DNA from: Streptococcus didelphis DSM 15616 | GTDB taxonomy: Bacteria; Bacillota; Bacilli; Lactobacillales; Streptococcaceae | Direction: 5' to 3' | Assembly (NCBI RefSeq): GCF_000380005.1 | Contig: NZ_KB904188.1 | Span: 496,001 to 560,000, forward strand | Length of the DNA stretch: 64,000 nucleotides | Shown: positions 59,311-64,000 of the stretch, piece by piece | Position numbering within the stretch: the first letter of the stretch is position 1 | Layout of the letters: each line of letters begins with the position of its first letter | Made by a program: the position numbers and the translations under genes | The notes under the pieces: model-generated | Told to the model about the DNA's origin: nothing | The model's database searches: none | Seen by the model: only the letters and a program-made list of their open reading frames with translations

Positions 59311-59346
59311 CCATAACTTACCGATTAGAGTTTCTACAATGAAAAA

Positions 59347-59835
59347 CTAGTTGACAGTTTGATTTGTTTTTTTTGCATCAGAAGTTGCTTCTTTTAGCTC
59401 TTCTGATTTAGAACTGATATAGTCTGAAGTTGAGCTAGCGGCTTTTGAAACTCTATCTTGTACAGTTACTTCAGCAGCTTTTTGTTCTTCTTTAGTTCGG
59501 ATATCAACTACATTAATGTTAACTTCAATAACTTTTAAGTGAGTCATAGAATCAACATTTTGAGCAACAATTGCTTTAATTCCCTCTGAGATTTTTGGAA
59601 TATCTTTACCATATTCAACAATAACATCTAGGTCTACTGCTACTTCTTTGCTACCAACTTCAACATTGACACCTTCACCGATAGAATCCGAATTAACGAC
59701 GCTATTTTTAAGATTTGAGAAAAATCCACCGCTAACTGCTAGAAGTCCATCTACTTTTTCGAGTGCATGTCCAACAATTTTTTCAATGACCTTGTCATCA
59801 TAAGTAAGTGTACTTTTAATATCGTTAGTTGTCAT
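59347..59835 (-). CDS. Asp23/Gls24 family envelope stress protein (second copy)
   Basis: 162 residues, Asp23 fold (STLTYDDKVIEKIVGHALEKVDGLLAVSGG at 8-37, then VEVGSKEVAVDLDVIVEYG). Last gene of the cluster. Strongly similar to the 176-residue Asp23 gene two genes upstream, so a tandem paralog pair. Asp23 proteins attach to the membrane through AmaP and are linked to envelope stress and virulence. Confidence 0.93.
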   Translation of the reverse strand: MTTNDIKSTLTYDDKVIEKIVGHALEKVDGLLAVSGGFFSNLKNSVVNSDSIGEGVNVEVGSKEVAVDLDVIVEYGKDIPKISEGIKAIVAQNVDSMTHLKVIEVNINVVDIRTKEEQKAAEVTVQDRVSKAASSTSDYISSKSEELKEATSDAKKTNQTVN

Positions 59836-59845
59836 AGTTTCTCCT

Positions 59846-60046
59846 TTATTTTTTATCTTTTAGACCTTTAACAAGACCATTAATAGCATCTTTAGCATCA
59901 GCTACAATCTCATCTAATTTACCTGAGCTTTTTTCAACTTTACCTTCTGTTTCAAGAGACTTATCTCCAGAAACTTTACCAAAAGATTCTTTGAGTGTAC
60001 CACTAGCTTGGTCTACTTTAGCTTTCATTTTTTCTTCTGACATCAT
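59846..60046 (-). CDS. CsbD family stress protein
   Basis: 66 residues, lysine- and glutamate-rich, with the CsbD core [20 protein letters not shown] and [17 protein letters not shown]. CsbD proteins are general-stress proteins with unknown mechanism. Sits between the two Asp23 genes, with about 10 and 40 bp gaps. Confidence 0.9.
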   Translation of the reverse strand: MMSEEKMKAKVDQASGTLKESFGKVSGDKSLETEGKVEKSSGKLDEIVADAKDAINGLVKGLKDKK

Positions 60047-60087
60047 AAAACCTCTTTTCTATATCTTTAAGTTTTAATAGCCGCGAT

Positions 60088-60618
60088 TTATTTTACACGG
60101 GGTTCAGACTGCATGTTATCCATACCATTATTAACTGAAGATTTAACGTTATCTACTTGTTTATTAGTAAATTGGCTTGTAGCATGTGCTGCATCAGAAA
60201 CTTTATCTTGTAAGCTTACTTTATCAGCTTCATGTTGAGCTTTTGTTTTAATATCAACAACATTTACATTAACTTCAATCACATCTAAATCAGTCATTGT
60301 TTTAACTTCTTTTTCAATGATTTCTTTGATTTCAGTAAAAATAGTTGGTACATGTTTTTGGTATTCAGCAATAATATCTAAGTCAACTGCTACTTGTTTT
60401 TTACCTACTTCAACGTTAACACCATCACGTACACTGTTAGTATTAACAAGTTTTTCTTTAATGTTAGATAAGAATCCACCACTAACTGCTAGTAAGCCGT
60501 CTACATGTTCAATAGCTAAACCAACAATTTTTTCAATAACTTTATCTTCATAAGTCAATTCTCCACGAATTGAAGGGGCAGTAGATGATTGTGTATTTTT
60601 AATAAATGTTTCAGTCAT
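60088..60618 (-). CDS. Asp23/Gls24 family envelope stress protein (first copy)
   Basis: 176 residues with RGELTYEDKVIEKIVGLAIE and VEVGKKQVAVDLDIIAEYQ. The C-terminal 40 residues are hydrophilic (Asn, Ser, Lys). Closest in length to enterococcal Gls24. It follows the DUF2273 gene after the 49-bp duplicated stretch. Confidence 0.93.
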   Translation of the reverse strand: MTETFIKNTQSSTAPSIRGELTYEDKVIEKIVGLAIEHVDGLLAVSGGFLSNIKEKLVNTNSVRDGVNVEVGKKQVAVDLDIIAEYQKHVPTIFTEIKEIIEKEVKTMTDLDVIEVNVNVVDIKTKAQHEADKVSLQDKVSDAAHATSQFTNKQVDNVKSSVNNGMDNMQSEPRVK

Positions 60619-60660
60619 AATTCTTCTCCTCTAAATAATCAGATTTTTGTATTTTTCTAT

Positions 60661-60758
60661 GTTAGAATACTTTCTTATCTACGATGGATAAATTGATCCA
60701 GAATACCAGGTTAGAATACTTTCTTATCTACGATGGATAAATTGATCCAGAATACCAG
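60661..60758. repeat. perfect 49-bp tandem duplication
   Basis: Two identical 49-bp units, 60661-60709 and 60710-60758, starting GTTAGAATACTTTC and ending AGAATACCAG. The second unit contains the end of the DUF2273 coding sequence and its stop codon; the first lies downstream of the stop in the gap before the Asp23 gene. The unit length is not a multiple of three, but the stop precedes the extra copy, so the protein is not changed. Confidence 0.97.
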
Positions 60759-60912
60759 TTCTTTTAACGAATAAACCACCATAAACACCCAATACAATAA
60801 ATATTAGTGCTAATAGGGTTCTGAAAAAACCAAATGACATTAGTAACACAGCAAGTACTAGGCCAACTAATCCACCAACAATTGGGTATTTATATTTTTC
60901 GTAAAACTCCAT
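60724..60912 (-). CDS. DUF2273 small membrane protein
   Basis: 62 residues with two hydrophobic segments (YPIVGGLVGLVLAVLLMSFG and LLALIFIVLGVYGGLFV), typical DUF2273 partner of AmaP-Asp23 clusters. It ends in a basic tail ILDQFIHRR. The stop codon lies in a 49-bp tandem duplication. Confidence 0.9.
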   Translation of the reverse strand: MEFYEKYKYPIVGGLVGLVLAVLLMSFGFFRTLLALIFIVLGVYGGLFVKRTGILDQFIHRR

Positions 60913-60921
60913 ACTAATCTC

Positions 60922-61533
60922 CTATTCTACTCGGTCTTTATTTGCAAACCTCATATCAGAATCAGCAATATCTTTAACACGAACTTTGAAATTAACAGGT
61001 TTATCAAGTCCAAAGAATTTATTTAGACCTGTAGTAACACCTTCTTTAATTCCGTTAATTTGGTCTGTAACACCAACACGTGAATCTAATTTACCAGCTA
61101 CATCAATAGTAAACTTACGTTTATATAATTTAGCTGTTACATTTGGATTTGTCATTAGGCCAGCTTCTTTAACTGCTGTACCTACATATCCTTCAATTGC
61201 AGATTTCTTTAAAAGAAGGCTACCTTGCTTTTTACTTAATTGAATCTCAGTATAAGTTCTTGGATAAAAGATAATCACAAGAATTGCTACTAAAGTAATC
61301 ACTGCAAAGGCTGCTGCAACCCAAAAGAAATAGTAATATAAGCTTGGGTTTAAGAAGCCAGAAACATTATCTAAATCCCAAGCTAGCCAATGATAGCTAG
61401 ATGGCATATCAAGATAAGGTTGCGTTACACCCATAACCATGATAAAAATGGATAATAGGATAAGACCTAAGAGACTATAAATAATCTTTAAAGCTTTTGC
61501 CATACCTACCTCTTTCTTCATTAAACGTATCAA
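60922..61533 (-). CDS. amaP: alkaline shock response membrane anchor protein AmaP
   Basis: 203 residues with two transmembrane segments (about 13-33 and 68-88) and a cytoplasmic domain with SAIEGYVGTAVKEAGLMTNP, the anchor that recruits Asp23 to the membrane in S. aureus. It lies 9 bp upstream of the DUF2273 gene and 25 bp downstream of glsB. Confidence 0.9.
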   Translation of the reverse strand: MIRLMKKEVGMAKALKIIYSLLGLILLSIFIMVMGVTQPYLDMPSSYHWLAWDLDNVSGFLNPSLYYYFFWVAAAFAVITLVAILVIIFYPRTYTEIQLSKKQGSLLLKKSAIEGYVGTAVKEAGLMTNPNVTAKLYKRKFTIDVAGKLDSRVGVTDQINGIKEGVTTGLNKFFGLDKPVNFKVRVKDIADSDMRFANKDRVE

Positions 61534-61558
61534 CTATTAAAACAGTTGACTGTTTTAA

Positions 61559-61804
61559 TTAGTTCATTTTAGCTAATACAAAAGAAGTAACTGCAACTAC
61601 TATTACTGCACCAATGATTGAAGGAATCAAAGCCATACCTGCTAGGGAAGGGCCCCATGAACCAAGTAATGCTTGACCTACATATGAACCAACAAGACCT
61701 GCTACAATGTTAGCAATCCATCCCATTGAGCCACCTTTTTTAGTAAGCGCTCCAGCAATAACACCAATAATAGCACCAACGATTAATGTCCAAATAATTC
61801 CCAT
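61559..61804 (-). CDS. glsB: GlsB/YeaQ/YmgE family stress membrane protein
   Basis: 81 residues with three glycine-rich membrane segments (IWTLIVGAIIGVIAGALTKKG, ...IANIVAGLVGSYVGQALLG..., ...IGAVIVVAVTSFVLAKM). Transglycosylase-associated-protein family. First gene of the cluster, behind the dual-operator promoter. SD AAAGGAGA. Confidence 0.92.
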   Translation of the reverse strand: MGIIWTLIVGAIIGVIAGALTKKGGSMGWIANIVAGLVGSYVGQALLGSWGPSLAGMALIPSIIGAVIVVAVTSFVLAKMN

Positions 61805-61906
61805 GATAATTCTCCTTTTTCCTAAAGTACATGTGTACTAAAATATTATTGTTGAAAAATGAAAACCATTTTTCATTGTAACCTTAATTGTAGCCCTTTG
61901 CGTCCA

Positions 61907-62066
61907 AAGTGACTACTTAAATAAAATAACTAGTGTCTTTTTTATCAGAAGACCTTATAAAAAGTAATTTTATAGAGATAAAACACTATATTATAGGTAT
62001 TCCTTAAAGTGACCACTCTTTATTTAATTTATATTGTTATTATACACTTTCTATTATTAATTGCAA
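61907..62066 (-). promoter_or_regulatory. Gls24-cluster promoter with two copies of a shared operator-like element
   Basis: Minus-strand promoter: -35 TTGCAA (62061-62066), 16 bp, -10 TATAAT (62039-62044). Twenty bp downstream is GAGTGGTCACTT (62007-62018) and 100 bp further AAGTAGTCACTT (61907-61918). The first copy is followed after 11 bp by TATAAT; the second after 14 bp by TACAAT. The layout matches that before the YtxH operon. The remaining part of this 350-bp gap shows nothing else. Confidence 0.65.
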
Positions 62067-62104
62067 GAATTAGGCTCATTTTTTATAACTTTTTTTATAA
62101 AAAG

Positions 62105-62147
62105 AAAAAAACCAACTAAATTCCCTATTTTTAGGGCATTAGTTAGT
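62105..62147 (-). terminator. pcrA terminator
   Basis: Stem built from AACTAA and CCCTA arms around TTTTT, followed on the minus strand by seven T, just after the helicase stop codon. Confidence 0.75.
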
Positions 62148-62154
62148 TTATTTC

Positions 62155-64000
62155 TTATTTTTTTTCAATTGGAGCTACACTGGCAAGTAGTTTTTTGAGT
62201 CCGACTTCTGGGAACTTAATTTTTAATTCCGTTGTTTGGCCGCTTCCACTAACCTCTAAAACCGTACCATCTCCCCATTTTTTATGATGAGCAATATCAC
62301 CTATTTGCCAATCATTTACTTCTTGAGCCTGTGGTTGATTAAAAGGCAGGTCATTGGAGCTAATAATTCTGTCTTTATTCTGGGCCTGTACCTGGCTTTT
62401 ACGTGATTGAATAGCTTGTGAGAGACTCATTCCACTAGCAAATTGATTTTTACTTTCCTTACTAAACCTAACACCAAAAGAAGAGTTTGCCGGCCTTGCC
62501 AATCCTTGGTGCGCTAATAACTCTTCAGAGATTTCTCTTAAAAATCGCGTTGGTCTATTGTAGTTAGTTTTCCCAAATAGGGTTCTTGTAGTCGCGTTTG
62601 TCAAAAAGAGGATTTCTTCTGCCCTTGTGATACCTACATAGGCTAGTCGTCTTTCTTCCTCAAGCTCATCTTGATCTTCAGCCGCTCGAGATAAGGGAAA
62701 GACTCCTTCTTCCATACCAATTAAAAAGACTACTGGAAATTCCAAACCTTTGGCAGCATGCAAGGTCATCAAAGTCACTTCAGCTACCTCTGTATCGCTA
62801 TCATCAGTGTCAGCAATCAAGGCTAGGTCATTTAAAAAGCGTCCAAGGCGATCAATTCCGCTTTCGCCTTCAATTTGGTTTGCACTATTATCATCAAAGT
62901 TTTTAGTAACTGTTAAGAATTCCTCAATATTTTCAGTTCTTGCTTGGCTTTCAAGGGTGTTTTGGATTTGTAAAGCTTCAAGATAACCACTTCTTTCAAG
63001 TAGGGTTTGGGCTAGTTCTGTAATTGTTAAGTTATCAAGTTTATTCCTTAAGTCTTGTAACAAGTTGGCTAAATCCATAATAGACCGCGCAGCTTTTCCT
63101 TTTAAAGGAGATAAGAAAAGATTAGAGGATGCTTCAAGGAAAGCCATATTATTATCATAAGCAAACAGGCGCAACTTCTCCAGCGTTCCAGGGCCAACTC
63201 CTCTTTTGGGCTCATTTACAATACGCTCAAAAGAAATATTATCTGAAGGATTGGCTACTATATTAAGGTAAGAAATGACATCTCTTATTTCTTTTCTACT
63301 ATAGAATTTAGTTCCTCCAACCATAGTATAGGGAATATTAGATTTTAAAAATGCTTCTTCAATTGTACGAGACTGGGCATTTGTTCGATAAAGGACAGCA
63401 AAATCTTTGAAGCTCTTCTTTAATTCTAAACACATATTTGAGATAGTTGAGGCTACAAAAACAGCTTCATCTCTTTCATCATTAGCTCGGTAGTAGACAA
63501 TCTGCTCACCTTGGGAATTTTGCGTCCAAAGTTTTTTTTCTCTTCTATTACGGTTATTTTTAATGACATCATTAGCAGCTTGAAGAATAGTTTGAGTAGA
63601 GCGGTAATTTTCTTCCAAAAGAACGACTTTTGCATTTGGATAATCTTTTTCAAAGTCTAAAATATTTTGCATGTCTGCTCCACGCCAGCCATAGATAGAC
63701 TGATCAGCATCACCCACTACACAAATATTTTGGAAACGAGAAGCTAGCAATTTAACCAACTGATATTGGGCATGGTTAGTATCTTGATACTCATCAACAT
63801 GAATATATTGATAACGTTGCTGATAGTAAGCTAAGACATCCTTATGTTGATCAAATAACCTTAAAGTCATCATGATTAAATCATCAAAATCCAAAGCTTC
63901 GCTTCTTCTAAGCTCTGCTTGATAAGCCTTATAACATCTTGCTACTATCTGGCTATACATATCAGAAGCTTGAGCTTCATAGGCAACTTCATCTAATAAA
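62155..64000 (-). CDS. pcrA: ATP-dependent DNA helicase PcrA, 5' end outside the window
   Basis: UvrD/PcrA-type 3'-5' helicase used in repair and plasmid/rolling-circle replication. The visible 615 codons run off the window edge with an open frame; Walker A lies beyond it. Present are VDEYQDTNHAQY (motif II), VGDADQSIYGWRGAD (III), EENYRSTQTIL (IV), VTLMTLHAAKGLEFPVVFL (V) and EERRLAYVGITRAEE (VI). The C-terminal tudor-like tail DWQIGDIAHHKKWGDGTVLE is the PcrA RNA polymerase-binding region. Confidence 0.95.
   Translation of the reverse strand, partial: LLDEVAYEAQASDMYSQIVARCYKAYQAELRRSEALDFDDLIMMTLRLFDQHKDVLAYYQQRYQYIHVDEYQDTNHAQYQLVKLLASRFQNICVVGDADQSIYGWRGADMQNILDFEKDYPNAKVVLLEENYRSTQTILQAANDVIKNNRNRREKKLWTQNSQGEQIVYYRANDERDEAVFVASTISNMCLELKKSFKDFAVLYRTNAQSRTIEEAFLKSNIPYTMVGGTKFYSRKEIRDVISYLNIVANPSDNISFERIVNEPKRGVGPGTLEKLRLFAYDNNMAFLEASSNLFLSPLKGKAARSIMDLANLLQDLRNKLDNLTITELAQTLLERSGYLEALQIQNTLESQARTENIEEFLTVTKNFDDNSANQIEGESGIDRLGRFLNDLALIADTDDSDTEVAEVTLMTLHAAKGLEFPVVFLIGMEEGVFPLSRAAEDQDELEEERRLAYVGITRAEEILFLTNATTRTLFGKTNYNRPTRFLREISEELLAHQGLARPANSSFGVRFSKESKNQFASGMSLSQAIQSRKSQVQAQNKDRIISSNDLPFNQPQAQEVNDWQIGDIAHHKKWGDGTVLEVSGSGQTTELKIKFPEVGLKKLLASVAPIEKK

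Noticed and set aside
59283..62154. Prophage or mobile element at the Gls24 cluster
   Set aside because: No integrase, transposase, attachment repeat or phage structural gene is present; the genes form a known stress cluster.

Overview
The window looks like one chromosomal segment of a low-GC Firmicute, almost certainly a Streptococcus and most likely from the pyogenic group. The case rests on gene content and order: dprA-topA, ciaRH beside pepN, pstSCAB1B2-phoU, spxA with a UPF0223 gene, coaA-rpsT, split coaB and coaC genes, a Gls24/Asp23 stress cluster, and a SirTM-macrodomain operon of the kind described in Streptococcus pyogenes and Staphylococcus aureus. I see no rRNA, tRNA, CRISPR array, prophage, transposase or plasmid gene. 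The species cannot be fixed from the sequence alone.

Layout. 1-9.6 kb, minus strand: topA, dprA, an acetyltransferase, a four-gene siderophore-type importer arranged like B. subtilis yclNOPQ, rnhB and rbgA. 9.8-16.3 kb: DUF1836 and hemolysin III genes, a lipid kinase, a YtxH gene with an unlisted 51-codon partner, an ABC-F ATPase, a MocR-type regulator that lacks its PLP lysine, and a lone ATP-cone protein preceded by a roughly 144-nt candidate small RNA or leader. 16.5-26.3 kb, minus strand: cls, fhs, lplA, then the SirTM operon (lplA2, OYE, LLM oxidoreductase, gcvH-L, macrodomain, sirTM). 26.5-30.2 kb, plus strand: coaB, coaC, an ECF S component and a phosphohexomutase. 30.3-36.4 kb, minus strand: nucleoside importer, cdd, a broken gene and an RsmC-like methyltransferase. 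36.7-37.9 kb, plus strand: coaA and rpsT. 38.1-47.9 kb, minus strand: ciaRH, pepN and the phosphate system. 48-54.5 kb, minus strand: inositol monophosphatase family, UPF0223, spxA, ribF, truB, DUF2130, a FUSC-like protein and an orphan HsdS-like protein. 54.5-62 kb: a MacB/FtsX-type exporter with divergent TetR gene, a BusR-like c-di-AMP sensor, and the six-gene Gls24/Asp23 cluster. The window ends inside pcrA.

How the genes work together. The SirTM operon forms a lipoylation-dependent ADP-ribosylation circuit: a dedicated lipoate enzyme, a GcvH-like carrier, a sirtuin ADP-ribosyltransferase, a zinc macrodomain hydrolase and two flavin oxidoreductases. Coenzyme A synthesis is represented by coaA, coaB, coaC and a possible vitamin transporter. 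Envelope and stress functions cluster around ciaRH, spxA, YtxH and Gls24/AmaP.

The most interesting new signal is regulatory. The YtxH operon (about 12.6 kb) and the Gls24 operon (about 62 kb), 49 kb apart, have matching upstream architecture: a sigma-A-type promoter, a 20-bp gap, a 12-bp AAGT-N4-ACTT-like element, and a second copy about 100 bp further on. This suggests one regulator for both. Other leads are the candidate small RNA at 16.4-16.5 kb, the MocR protein with Met in place of its PLP lysine, a broken gene between rsmC-like and cdd, and a perfect 49-bp tandem duplication at the end of the DUF2273 gene.
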